Shown here: one piece after another, positions 26,908-35,422 of the stretch
How the letters are laid out: the number at the start of each line of letters is the position of its first letter
How positions within the stretch are numbered: position 1 is the stretch's first letter
DNA from: JALYOC01 sp036675345
GTDB taxonomy: Bacteria; Myxococcota; Myxococcia; Myxococcales; Myxococcaceae
DNA length: 64,000 nt
Direction: 5' to 3'
Assembly: GCA_036675345.1 (NCBI GenBank)
Contig: JAKFFE010000048.1
Location: 1-64,000, forward strand
Translations under genes and position numbers: made by a program
The notes under the pieces: generated by a model
Seen by the model: the letters and a program-made list of their open reading frames with translations, nothing else
Databases searched by the model: none
Told to the model about the DNA's origin: nothing

Positions 26908-28788
26908 ATGACTGCCTGGACCTATCGGCGCGAGCTGCGCGTTCGCTCGCTGCTTCTCCCCCTGCTGTGGGCACTGCTGGTGGTCGGAGGGGGCCAGGCG
27001 CAGGCCAAGGCCTGGGGACAGATCGAGCCCGGGACCAGCAAGCGGGAGCTGGTGGTGCAGCGCTTCGGCGAACCCAGCAAGGTGCTGCGGGTGCGGGAGT
27101 TCGAGATCCTGGCCTACTACGGGACCCGGGCCCCCCAGAACACCACCCAGGCCCAGTTCCGGATCGACCGCCAGACCCAGCGGGTGCTGCGGGTGGACGT
27201 CTATCCCCGGGCGGTGATGAACCGGGCGCTGATCGAGGCCACCTACGGCCCGGCCTGTGCCCCGGGGGCGGCGGTGGATCCCCAGCGTCCCTGCTTCGAG
27301 GAGAAGCTGTCCCGCAACTCCCGGGTGTACATCGTGTACCCCGCGCTGGGGATGGCGGTGTTCTTCACCGGCAATGGCAAGAAGGTGCTGAACTTCGCCT
27401 ACCTCCCCCCGACGGCGGTGGCGCCGGAGCCTTCCGCGGAGGCGGAGGGCGGCGGCGAGGGGGAGACTCCCCCCCCTCCCGCGATCGTGGCCGGCCCCAC
27501 CCCGGAGACCCCGGCGGGGGAGACCGCGGTCGAGCCGGACGCCTACTCCGGAGGGGAGGAGCTGGACGTCTCCACCTCCGCCATCGAGGACCCGCTGAAG
27601 ATCGGCGGGGAGATCTACATGCTGGGGGAGCTGGGGGTGCGGGGGAAGACCGACCCCTTCAGCGAGCTGTTTGGCCGCTCGATCGTGGACGTGTACTTCG
27701 ACGCCCGGCCCAACGACCACGTGCGCGGGATGATCCTGGGCCGGATCCTCTACCTGCCCACCTTCGGCCCCTTCTCCACCCCGGCCACCCCGGGCGCGGA
27801 TCCCGCCTCCTTCAAGCTGGACCAGCTGTGGTTGAAGTTCGACCTGGCGGACCGGCTGTTCGTCACCGTGGGCAAGCAGCACGTGAAGTGGGGGACCGGC
27901 CGCTTCTGGAGCCCGGTGGACTTCCTCACTCCCACCCGCCAGAGCCCGCTGGACAGCTTCGATGAGCGGCTGGGCACGGACATGATCCGGCTGCACCTGC
28001 CCTGGGAGGCGGCCAACTCCAACCTCTACCTGGTGGGGTTGATGGACACCGAGGATCTGGGGGCGGGAGTGGAGGCCCTGGGCGGCGGGGTGCGGGCGGA
28101 GGTGGCGCTGGCCTTCGCCGAGTTCGCCGCCTCGGCGGTGGCCGGGCGCAACCGCCGGCCGGTGTTCGGCCTGGACGTCTCCTCCGCGCTGGGACCCCTG
28201 GACGTGTTCGCCGAGCTGGCGGTGCGCAGCCAGGCGGATGTGCCCTTGTGGGAGGACCGCCCGGAGGCGGATCCCTCCGCGCCGCTGGCGGAACACTTCC
28301 AGCCCCGGCCCCGCGGCTACTACGCGCAAGTGAGCGCCGGACTCTCCTTCCAGCACCCGCTGGGAGAGGGCACCGGGCTGGGGCTGAGCGCCGAGGGCTT
28401 CTACAATGGAGCCGGGCACGACTCGGCCCGGATCCTCCCCTGGCTGATCCAGAGCGGGAGCTACCAACCCTTCTACTCCGGGCGGTACTACGGCGCCCTC
28501 TCCGCCCAGCTCACCACCAGCAAGGTCCTCTCCGACTCCTCCCTGGCGGTGACCGTGCTGGGGAACGTGAGCGACCGCTCCTTCCTCTCCCGCCTGGACC
28601 TGCGCTTCCAGCTGCTGCGCGACCTCTCCCTGGAGGCGTACCTGGCGGTGCCGTTTGGACGGGCGGGGGGAGAGCTGCGGCTGGTGGCCGACGCCCCCGC
28701 CCAGACGGTGAACGGGGTGGAGCTGCTCCCGGTCCAGCGGGCGCTTCCGCTGGTCCAGGGAGGACTGGGACTGCGGGTGAAGATCTAG
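26908..28788 (+). CDS. Outer-membrane beta-barrel protein with BamE/SmpA-like N-terminal domain
   Basis: This 626-residue protein has a signal peptide ending near AQAKA. Residues of about 30-140 resemble the BamE/SmpA fold: WGQIEPGTSKRELVVQRFGEP followed by a YYGT strand. A Pro/Glu-rich linker (about 165-215) joins this to a beta-barrel of alternating strands typical of a porin, including VTVGKQHVKWGTGRFWSP and the end GLGLRVKI. The ATG at 26908 is preferred over the in-frame TTG at 26902. The combination of a BamE-like domain and a barrel in one chain is not one I can match to a named family. The substrate is unknown. Confidence 0.7.
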   Translation: MTAWTYRRELRVRSLLLPLLWALLVVGGGQAQAKAWGQIEPGTSKRELVVQRFGEPSKVLRVREFEILAYYGTRAPQNTTQAQFRIDRQTQRVLRVDVYPRAVMNRALIEATYGPACAPGAAVDPQRPCFEEKLSRNSRVYIVYPALGMAVFFTGNGKKVLNFAYLPPTAVAPEPSAEAEGGGEGETPPPPAIVAGPTPETPAGETAVEPDAYSGGEELDVSTSAIEDPLKIGGEIYMLGELGVRGKTDPFSELFGRSIVDVYFDARPNDHVRGMILGRILYLPTFGPFSTPATPGADPASFKLDQLWLKFDLADRLFVTVGKQHVKWGTGRFWSPVDFLTPTRQSPLDSFDERLGTDMIRLHLPWEAANSNLYLVGLMDTEDLGAGVEALGGGVRAEVALAFAEFAASAVAGRNRRPVFGLDVSSALGPLDVFAELAVRSQADVPLWEDRPEADPSAPLAEHFQPRPRGYYAQVSAGLSFQHPLGEGTGLGLSAEGFYNGAGHDSARILPWLIQSGSYQPFYSGRYYGALSAQLTTSKVLSDSSLAVTVLGNVSDRSFLSRLDLRFQLLRDLSLEAYLAVPFGRAGGELRLVADAPAQTVNGVELLPVQRALPLVQGGLGLRVKI

Positions 28789-28838
28789 ACCCGCCCGCCC
28801 GCCCGGCCCCCGGCCGGGCACGGTGGAGCGGGCCGAAC

Positions 28839-28868
28839 TTCCACCCGCCCGCCCGGCGCGGATAGAAT
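28839..28868 (+). promoter_or_regulatory. Sigma70-like promoter of the kinase-like gene
   Basis: TTCCAC (28839-28844) and TAGAAT (28863-28868) are separated by 18 bases and lie 26 bases before the TTG at 28895. The element would sit inside the coding region if the GTG at 28823 were the start, so it supports the shorter protein. Confidence 0.45.
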
Positions 28869-28894
28869 CTTCCGTCGCTGCAGCTGGACCTCCC

Positions 28895-31105
28895 TTGACC
28901 CAACTCCCCTCCCGCTTCGGCAAGTACCTGCTGCTCGAGCGTCTCCACGCCACGCCCTTCGCCGAGGTGTTCCTGGCGCGCACCGGGCTGCAGGGGGCGC
29001 AGCGGCTGGTGGCGCTGAAGCGGATCAACCCCTCGGAGGAGGAGGAGGCCTCGGTCCTGGAGACGTTCCTGGAGGAGGTGAAGATCAGCCTGCGGCTGAA
29101 CCACTCGGCGATCGTCTACGCCAACGACGTGGATCAGCACCAGGGCAGCTACTACCTGGCGATGGAGTACCTCTCCGGGATGAGCCTGGCGGAGCTGTTG
29201 GGGCGCTGCAGCGAGCGCGGGCTACGGCTGGGGATCGCCCGGGCGGCCTACCTGGCCAGCCGGGTGGCGGAGGGACTGGACCACGCCCACCGGCTGGAGG
29301 ATCCGGCCGGGGTGCCGCTGGGGATCGTCCACCGGGCGGTCTCTCCGGAGAACATCCTGGTCTCCTGGTCCGGGGAGGTGAAGCTGATCGACTTCGGGAT
29401 GGCCAAGGCGGCCACCCGGTTGCGCAAGACCCAGGTGGGGGTGCTGAAGGGGAAGTCCGGGTACATGAGCCCGGAGCAGGTCCGGGGCGGGACCGCGCTG
29501 GACCGCCGGTCCGACCTGTTCTCCCTGGGGGTGGTGCTGTTCGAGATGCTCACCGGGACCCGCGCCTTCACCGGGGCCTCGGAGATGGAGATCCTGGAAC
29601 GGCTGGCCCAGGGCACCCTCCCCCGGCCGAGGGAGGTGGACCCCACCCTTCCTCCGGGACTGGAGGCGTTGCTCCTCAAGGCCTGCGCTCCCGCCCCCGC
29701 CGATCGCTACCAGTGGGGTTCGGAGCTCCAGCAGGACCTGCTCCGGTTCGCGCTGCAGGAGGGGGGCACCGCCACCGCCAAGGAGTTCTCCCAGTGGCTG
29801 ACCGGGACCTTCGCCGCCGAGCACGCCGCCGAGAAGGAGCGCCTGGCCCTGGCGGCCCGGGTGGGCGTCCCGGACGGTCCCCCGCTGGGGCGGCCCCAGC
29901 CCCCCACCGGCTCCCGCCCGGCGGTGGCCGCGGCCCGGCCCCGGGGCAGCAGCGGTTCGCACCCGGTGGTCTCCAGACCGGGAGGTTCGGGGTCCCAGCC
30001 CAAGGTTGTCCCTCCCTTCTCCTTCGAGGACGAAGAGGTGGATCTGGAGGCGCCGGAGGAGCGGACCCAGATTGTCCGGTCCCCGCTCTTCCACCCGTCC
30101 CCGGTCCCCGCCCCGCCGCCGGTGTTCGAAGATCCGCTGCCCTGGAACGAGGACGCCACCGGTCCCTCCATCCCCAGCTTCCTGGCCCCGGCGGAATCGG
30201 CCGTATCCCCGCTGCCGGTGGATCCCCCGGTCCAGCCACTCCCGGCCCCCCGGCGTCGGCGGGGCCTGCTGATCGCCAGCGCCGCGGTGGCGCTGCTGGC
30301 GGTGGCCGCGGCAGCGGTGCTGGCGCTGGGAGATCGCGAACCGAAGAAGGCGCAGGTGCTGGTCCAGGTCACCCCTTCGGTGAAGGCCCAGGTGACCGTG
30401 GGCGGCCGGCTGGTGGCGGCGGACACGGTCAACGAGTTCCCGGCGGGGGAGTACGACATCGTGGTGGTCTCTCCCGGCTACCGCCGCCACTCGCAGCGGG
30501 TGAGCATCTTCCAGGACGAGGGCAACGCGGTGTTCAGCGTGTTCCTGGAACGGGAGGAGGAGCCGGCCCCGCCCGAGGCGACTGCGGCCGCCCCGCAGAC
30601 CTTCTCCGTCCGCTTCGAGGCCCCCGACGGGGCCGAGGTCCGGTTGGACGGGGCGCTGCTGGGAGTGGGCTCGGTGCTCAAGTCCGGGCTGGCGCTGGGC
30701 CAAAGCTACGCCTACCAGGTCTCCCGTCCCGGCTTCGTCACCGCCGAGGGCCAGCTCTCCCCCAGCGAACCGGGCGAGGTGCGGGTCCCGGTCACCCTGG
30801 CCCCGGCGCCGGTGGTCTCCGCGGTGGCCGCCAGCCGGCCGGACCGGGAGCGACGGCCGGGCCGTTCGGTGGGGTTCCTGGTCTACGCCGGGGAGCCGGA
30901 AGGCGCGGCGCTGTGGGTCAACGGAAAGCCCAGCGGCCGGGTCACCCCGGTCCTCCCGGACAATCCGCTGGCGCTGCCGGTGGGCAGGCACCGGGTCCAC
31001 CTGCAGATCGCCGGGCTGAGCAGCGCCACCCGGACGGTGGAGATCCGCAAGGACGCGGTGGTGGTGCTGCGCAACCTCGCCCTGGACACCGAGGACGGGC
31101 TGTAG
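28895..31105 (+). CDS. Ser/Thr kinase-like protein with PEGA-type repeats; catalytic Asp replaced
   Basis: This is a 736-residue protein if TTG 28895 is used; a GTG at 28823 would add 24 residues. The kinase domain (about 9-275) keeps VALKR Lys42 and DFG (166-168), but the catalytic loop reads HRAVSPEN instead of HRDVSPQN, so the catalytic Asp is Ala148. The Gly-rich loop is also eroded (LHATPFAEV). Phosphotransfer is therefore doubtful and it may be a pseudokinase. A Pro-rich disordered linker, one membrane segment near 457-477 and PEGA-like beta repeats outside the membrane (AEVRLDGALLGVG; AALWVNGKPSG) follow. This layout is typical of myxobacterial membrane kinases. The sequence shows no partner. 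Confidence 0.85.
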   Translation: MTQLPSRFGKYLLLERLHATPFAEVFLARTGLQGAQRLVALKRINPSEEEEASVLETFLEEVKISLRLNHSAIVYANDVDQHQGSYYLAMEYLSGMSLAELLGRCSERGLRLGIARAAYLASRVAEGLDHAHRLEDPAGVPLGIVHRAVSPENILVSWSGEVKLIDFGMAKAATRLRKTQVGVLKGKSGYMSPEQVRGGTALDRRSDLFSLGVVLFEMLTGTRAFTGASEMEILERLAQGTLPRPREVDPTLPPGLEALLLKACAPAPADRYQWGSELQQDLLRFALQEGGTATAKEFSQWLTGTFAAEHAAEKERLALAARVGVPDGPPLGRPQPPTGSRPAVAAARPRGSSGSHPVVSRPGGSGSQPKVVPPFSFEDEEVDLEAPEERTQIVRSPLFHPSPVPAPPPVFEDPLPWNEDATGPSIPSFLAPAESAVSPLPVDPPVQPLPAPRRRRGLLIASAAVALLAVAAAAVLALGDREPKKAQVLVQVTPSVKAQVTVGGRLVAADTVNEFPAGEYDIVVVSPGYRRHSQRVSIFQDEGNAVFSVFLEREEEPAPPEATAAAPQTFSVRFEAPDGAEVRLDGALLGVGSVLKSGLALGQSYAYQVSRPGFVTAEGQLSPSEPGEVRVPVTLAPAPVVSAVAASRPDRERRPGRSVGFLVYAGEPEGAALWVNGKPSGRVTPVLPDNPLALPVGRHRVHLQIAGLSSATRTVEIRKDAVVVLRNLALDTEDGL

Positions 31106-31170
31106 CCCTCCGGGGTCTGGCGGCCGGACTCCCGGCGCGCCACAATGGCGCCCCGGCACAAGGAGCCTCC

Positions 31171-31644
31171 ATGAAGCGGGATCTGATCTTCACCTACGAG
31201 TACCCCCATCCGCCCGAGAAGGTGTGGGCCGCGCTGACCGATCCGCGCGCGATGGAGGTGTGGCTGATGGACACCGACTTCCAGCCCCAGGTGGGCAGCG
31301 CGTTCAAGTTCTACACCGAGCAGGAGCGGGGCTTCGACGGGATCATCCGCTGCCAGGTGACTGCCTGCGAGCCGCTGGTGAAGCTGGCCTACACCTGGGA
31401 CGCGCCGCCCAACGTGCTGGACGTGAGCTGGAATCTGGAGCCCACCGCCACCGGCACCCGGCTGCGGCTGGAGCAGCGCGGGTTCAAGGGAATCATCCCG
31501 ATCGTGATCAGCTTCATCCTCCAGCGCCACTGGCCGCGGCACCTGAACATCCTGCTGCGCAAGACGCTGGACGTGGCACCCCACTACGACAAGCTCCCGC
31601 CGGTGTGGCCCAACAAGCCGCCGGCGTCGCGTCCCGCCGCCTGA
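31171..31644 (+). CDS. SRPBCC/AHSA1-like domain protein
   Basis: This 157-residue START-like (SRPBCC) protein begins FTYEYPHPPEKVWAALTDP, a hallmark of the AHSA1 (activator of Hsp90 ATPase homologue) family. EVWLMDTDFQPQVGSAFKF and the C-terminal GTRLRLEQRGF support this. Such proteins bind hydrophobic ligands in a deep cavity; some accompany ArsR regulators or toxin systems, but none is seen here. An AAGGAGCC site lies just before the ATG. The gene follows the kinase-like gene by 65 bases. No specific function can be assigned. Confidence 0.85.
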   Translation: MKRDLIFTYEYPHPPEKVWAALTDPRAMEVWLMDTDFQPQVGSAFKFYTEQERGFDGIIRCQVTACEPLVKLAYTWDAPPNVLDVSWNLEPTATGTRLRLEQRGFKGIIPIVISFILQRHWPRHLNILLRKTLDVAPHYDKLPPVWPNKPPASRPAA

Positions 31645-31666
31645 GCGGGACGCCCGGCCCCGGGCG

Positions 31667-32629
31667 CTACACCAGCCGGCGGGTGGGGATCATCCCCGCC
31701 TTCTCCAGCGACTCGCCAATCCCACCCTCCAGGATGGCCTTGGTCTTCCACTCCCCGTTGCGCTTGACGAACAGGTTGGCGGAGCGCCACTCCGCCTTCC
31801 CGTCCGGGAAGGTGAAGCAGTCGTCCTGGGTGCACAGCGCCAGGGTGGGGGTGAGGAACACCAGGTGGCGGTTCTCCTGGGTGTAGCGGGCGTTGGGGAT
31901 GGGAGGGGCCCCGTTGGCCAGCACCTGCCGGTAGCGCTGCTCATCCCAGATGTCGACCATGAACTCCCCCTCGGTGGTGTCGGTGAGCACCACCACCGGG
32001 AAGTCCTCCTGGGAGAGGATCACATCCAGGTTTGCGGAGGAGATGGCCGCCTCCCGGGCGTTGAGCAGCACCTCCAGCCCGGCGCGATCCTCCTCGCTCA
32101 CCTCCGGCTCGCTGCCCTCCTCCTCCACGTAGTCCTCCAGCGAGGAGACGCCAATCGGCAGGGTCCCCAGCGATCCGGAGGGGACCTCCTTCCCTCCCGC
32201 GGCGGCGGAGCCCGGGCCGGCCAGGGAGTGGGCCACCCGCAGGGCGATCGCTCCGGCCGGGGTGTCCGTCTCCAGCCCCTCTTCGATCGCCACCAGGTGT
32301 ACCCCGTGCTGCGAAAGCTCGGTCCACAGCCGGACCAGGTCGCCGGGGCCGTCGATCAGCCGGTCCAGGCTGGAGACCGCGATCCGGTCCAACTTGCCGG
32401 CCCGCGCGTCCTCCAGCAGCCGGCGCCGGGCGCTGCCGTCCGCGGTCTCGGTGTATTCGGCCACCACCTGCCAGGGGCGCCCGCCCGGGTCCGCCCCCTG
32501 GGCGTGGCGGGTGATCCGCTCGCGCTGGACCTCCGGGGTCTCCGCGGAGCTGGCGGCGCGCAGGTACGCGCCCACCCGGTACGGCTGGGTTCCGGCGCTG
32601 GCAGTGGGGGTCGGTTTGGAGAGGGTCAT
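31667..32629 (-). CDS. Degenerate serine-resolvase domain fused to NTF2-like domain
   Basis: This 320-residue fusion has a resolvase-like N-terminal half (about 10-150): YRVGAYLRA, RRRLLEDARAGKLDRIAV, SSLDRLIDGPGDLVRLW, GVHLVAIEEGLETDTPAGA. These match the catalytic core of serine recombinases. The catalytic Ser of the RVS motif aligns with Ala (RAAS), and there is no DNA-binding C-terminal domain. Residues from about 185 onward are an NTF2/SnoaL-like domain (DFPVVVLTD, NLFVKRNGEWKTK, EGGIGE) that resembles the protein encoded at 46486-47028. The ATG at 32629 gives the resolvase start; the frame is open further upstream. The start is divergent from the amine oxidase. Recombinase activity is unlikely, and the function is unknown. 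Confidence 0.75.
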   Translation of the reverse strand: MTLSKPTPTASAGTQPYRVGAYLRAASSAETPEVQRERITRHAQGADPGGRPWQVVAEYTETADGSARRRLLEDARAGKLDRIAVSSLDRLIDGPGDLVRLWTELSQHGVHLVAIEEGLETDTPAGAIALRVAHSLAGPGSAAAGGKEVPSGSLGTLPIGVSSLEDYVEEEGSEPEVSEEDRAGLEVLLNAREAAISSANLDVILSQEDFPVVVLTDTTEGEFMVDIWDEQRYRQVLANGAPPIPNARYTQENRHLVFLTPTLALCTQDDCFTFPDGKAEWRSANLFVKRNGEWKTKAILEGGIGESLEKAGMIPTRRLV

Positions 32630-32762
32630 CACCGCGGATCTGCGCACAGCGGCGGGGGGAGGGTCAACGCCACGGCGGAGAAGCCCGGCCCCTGGACTCT
32701 CCTGGAGATTTGCGGTGTCCTTTCCGCCGCTGACCACCCCCGGCCCAGAGAGCAGGAACCCG

Positions 32763-34130
32763 ATGTCGCTGACCTTCTTGGTGATTGGCGCTGGCGCCGC
32801 CGGACTGGCCGCCGCCCGTGCCCTGCGGGATCGCGGGGAACAGGTCACCGTCCTGGAGGCCCGGGATCGTCTGGGGGGCCGCGCCTTCTCCAGCCCGCCG
32901 GGATCCCCCTTCCCCCTGGAGCTGGGGGCGGAGTTCATCCATGGCAAGGACAGCCTGGCCTACCGGCTGGTCCAGCAGCACGGCCTCACCCCGCTGGATG
33001 CCCACGGGGAGCTGCGCAACTACCACTACCTGCGCGGCGCGGTGGTGGCGGACGCGGACGCCCCCGGACCGCGCACCCACCGCACCGTGGTGGGAGAGCT
33101 GTTCGGCCTGGGGCTGGCGCGACGGGCGGCCGGAAAGCCGGACCTGAGCGTGGGGGCGGCGCTGCGGGAGCTGACCGCCGAGGCCCCGCCCTCCGACGAG
33201 GAGTGGCGGTTGTGGACCCAGGCCATCTCCTCGCTGATGGCCGCGGACGTGGACGAGCTGAGCCTGTACGCGATCCTGGAGTGGACCCCGGATGGACCCG
33301 GCGGTCCGGATGGCCCGGACGGCCCGGAGGCCGGCCCCGGAAGCGGACCTCCCTTCGCCGGCGAGCCGCCCCCGATCGATGAGGAGGGCTTCGAGGAGAA
33401 CTACCGGATCGCCGAGGGGTACAGCGCGCTGTGGGAGAAGCTGGCGGCGGGGATGGACGTGCGGCTGCGCACCCCGGTGAAGCGGATCTCCTGGGGAGCG
33501 GAGCAGGTGGTGGTGGAGGCCGGGGGCCAGGAGTTCCGGGCGGACCGGGTGATCATCACCCTCCCGCTGGGGGTGCTCCAGGCGCAGGCGGTGGAGTTCA
33601 GCCCGCCGCTGCCGGCGGACAAGCAGCAGGCCATCGCCGGGCTGGGCGCGGGGAAGATGGACAAGGTGTTGCTGGAGTTCGACGCCCCCTTCTGGCCCGA
33701 GGACCTGGGGGACCTGATCACCTCCCTGCCCAGCCAGCTGTGGTGGGCGCCCGGAGCCGGCCGGTCCGGCGCCCCGGCGGTGCTGACCGCCTTCTTCGGC
33801 GGCAGCGGGGCGCGGCACTTCGAGGCGCTGGGGGAACAGACCCCGGGCCGGGTGCTGGAGGATCTGGAGCGGATGTTCCAGCGGCCGCTGAAGGACCGGC
33901 TGCGCTCCGCCCGGTTCGTGGCCTGGGGCAGCGATCCCTACTCCCGGATGGGCTACTCCTTCACCCCCCCCGGTGCGGTGGGGCTGCGTCCGGCGCTGGC
34001 CGCTCCGGTGGGCGGGGTGCTGTTCTTCGCCGGGGAGGCCACCCACCCCACCCAGTCCGCCACCATCCACGGCGCCCTGGAGAGCGGACTCCGCGCCGCC
34101 GAGGAGGCGCAAGGGTCGCCCGCCCCCTGA
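32763..34130 (+). CDS. FAD-dependent amine oxidase with Gly/Pro/Asp-rich insert
   Basis: This 455-residue flavoprotein is of the monoamine oxidase/polyamine oxidase family. It has the N-terminal dinucleotide motif VIGAGAAGLAAA and VLEARDRLGGRAFS, the IITLPLGVLQ block and the C-terminal FAD motif GVLFFAGEATHP. Around residues 176-200 a low-complexity stretch of GP and DGP repeats (DGPGGPDGPDGPEAGP) interrupts the substrate-binding half. It oxidises an amine or amino acid side chain to an imine, yielding hydrogen peroxide in characterised members. It is divergent from the resolvase/NTF2 fusion and convergent with the ABC-2 permease. It may modify a precursor of the nearby metabolite. Confidence 0.88.
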   Translation: MSLTFLVIGAGAAGLAAARALRDRGEQVTVLEARDRLGGRAFSSPPGSPFPLELGAEFIHGKDSLAYRLVQQHGLTPLDAHGELRNYHYLRGAVVADADAPGPRTHRTVVGELFGLGLARRAAGKPDLSVGAALRELTAEAPPSDEEWRLWTQAISSLMAADVDELSLYAILEWTPDGPGGPDGPDGPEAGPGSGPPFAGEPPPIDEEGFEENYRIAEGYSALWEKLAAGMDVRLRTPVKRISWGAEQVVVEAGGQEFRADRVIITLPLGVLQAQAVEFSPPLPADKQQAIAGLGAGKMDKVLLEFDAPFWPEDLGDLITSLPSQLWWAPGAGRSGAPAVLTAFFGGSGARHFEALGEQTPGRVLEDLERMFQRPLKDRLRSARFVAWGSDPYSRMGYSFTPPGAVGLRPALAAPVGGVLFFAGEATHPTQSATIHGALESGLRAAEEAQGSPAP

Positions 34131-34152
34131 GGAATCCGGGCCCGGCCCGGCG

Positions 34153-35202
34153 CTACTTCCAGCGGAACAGCCGGTGTCCCAGCCCCAGGCACAGCCCGCC
34201 CCAGCCGATCAGGATCAGCGCCTCCCGCCACACCGAGCCCAGGCCCGATCCGTCCAGGAAGATCCGCCGCATCCCGGTGGTCAGCGCCGGGAGGGGAAAC
34301 CAGCTCAGTCCCTGCCGGACGAACTCCGGGAAGCTCTCCAGGGGAAAGAACACCCCGGAGGTGAAGGCCATCGAGGACACCAGCAGGAACAGCCAGCCAT
34401 TGAGCTGCTCGTGGTTCACCGCCCGGCTGCCGACGATGAAGGACATCAGCACGAAGGTGGTCGCGCCCAGCAGGGCGAACGGCAGCAGCTGCAGCACGCT
34501 GCCCTGGCTCTCCACCCCGAACACCAGGCGCGCCGCCAGCAGGATCAGGGTGATCTCCGCCAGGGCCATCAGCTGCCGCATCAGGGCGAAGGAGAGCAGG
34601 AAGTTCACCCGGCCCATCGGGGTGGCCTCCAGCCGCTTGAGCAGCTTGTCGGCGCGCATCTTGGCGAACACGTGCGAGAACTGCCACAGCCCGGAGGCCA
34701 TCAGCGAATAGGCCAGCATCCCCGGGACCAGGAAGTCCACGTAGCGGGTGCGCGAGACCGGCAGCGGACGCTCGGAGATCTCCGCCCGGGAGAGGCCTGC
34801 CTGGTCGGAGATCACCCGGTCCAGCCACAGCCGGGCGGCGCGTCCGTCCGCGGTTCGCGCATCGAACAGCGCTTCCACCGGGCGTCCGGGCACCACCACC
34901 AGCGCCAGCTGGCCGTGGGAGAGCTTCTCCTGCGCCGCCTCCAATCCCATTTCCCGGGCCCGGATCGCCTCCAGCTGGTCCAGCACCGCGCGCAGCTCCT
35001 CCGAACCCGGGCCGGGGATCACCGCCACCTGGAGCTCCGGCGGCGGCCGGCCGAAGGCGAACCCCAGGATCACCGTCAGCAGCACCGGAAGGAACAGCGA
35101 GGTGAAGACCACCCCCGGCTCGCGGAAGCTGTACAGCAGCCGCATCCGACCCAGCTCCGCCAGCGCGGCCAGCCGGGTCCGCCATCGGGCGGGGGCGCTC
35201 AC
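34153..35202 (-). CDS. ABC-2 type transporter permease
   Basis: This 349-residue inner-membrane permease has one N-terminal membrane segment at about 30-52 (FTSLFLPVLLTVILGFAFG), an extracytoplasmic domain at about 55-165 and five C-terminal segments. The family features LVPGMLAYSLMASGL, KRLEATPMGRVNFLLS and SGVFFPLESFPEFV are present. It most likely works with the ATPase encoded divergently at 35419. Such pairs export drugs, polysaccharides or natural products, so it may be the export system of the biosynthetic region. Confidence 0.9.
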   Translation of the reverse strand: MSAPARWRTRLAALAELGRMRLLYSFREPGVVFTSLFLPVLLTVILGFAFGRPPPELQVAVIPGPGSEELRAVLDQLEAIRAREMGLEAAQEKLSHGQLALVVVPGRPVEALFDARTADGRAARLWLDRVISDQAGLSRAEISERPLPVSRTRYVDFLVPGMLAYSLMASGLWQFSHVFAKMRADKLLKRLEATPMGRVNFLLSFALMRQLMALAEITLILLAARLVFGVESQGSVLQLLPFALLGATTFVLMSFIVGSRAVNHEQLNGWLFLLVSSMAFTSGVFFPLESFPEFVRQGLSWFPLPALTTGMRRIFLDGSGLGSVWREALILIGWGGLCLGLGHRLFRWK

Positions 35203-35326
35203 CGCGGGCTCCAGTTCCCGGTCCCGGAGGGTGTGCTAACTTCACTCACGATTCGGCCCGATCCCTGCCCCATTCCGCAGCCAGGGAAGAGGCTCTCCAC
35301 CGTTCAACCGCTGGTCGCTGGGTGCC

Positions 35327-35422
35327 ATGGTCATTCACGGAAGCTCCGCCTTCTATCACGAATCCGCCGCCGGCCCGGGGCCGGCTGACGGGGTGACCGG
35401 AGGGAGGGGGTGGGAGGGATGA
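35327..35422 (+). pseudogene. Remnant of a carbamoyltransferase N-terminus
   Basis: This 31-codon frame begins MVIHGSSAFYHESAAG, which matches the start of the intact carbamoyltransferase at 22959 (MNVIGISAFYHESACC). SAFYHESA is identical in both and its codons differ at four synonymous sites. The similarity stops after about 14 codons and the frame ends with TGA overlapping the ABC ATPase ATG as ATGA. The simplest reading is that a carbamoyltransferase gene was deleted here, leaving its start and perhaps its promoter joined to the ABC gene. If still translated, it could couple translation of the ATPase. Confidence 0.65.

Noticed and set aside
25486..29028. Minus-strand open frame of 1180 codons
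   Set aside because: It lies opposite the SGNH-like and barrel genes, has low-complexity translation and no recognisable motif; a GC-bias artefact.
31667..32629. Resolvase domain as a sign of a transposon or integron
   Set aside because: The catalytic Ser is replaced, no DNA-binding domain follows, and no terminal inverted repeats or target duplications were seen nearby.
35327..35422. Attenuator leader peptide for the ABC operon
   Set aside because: It shows no run of regulatory codons or alternative hairpins, and the identity to the carbamoyltransferase start explains it better.
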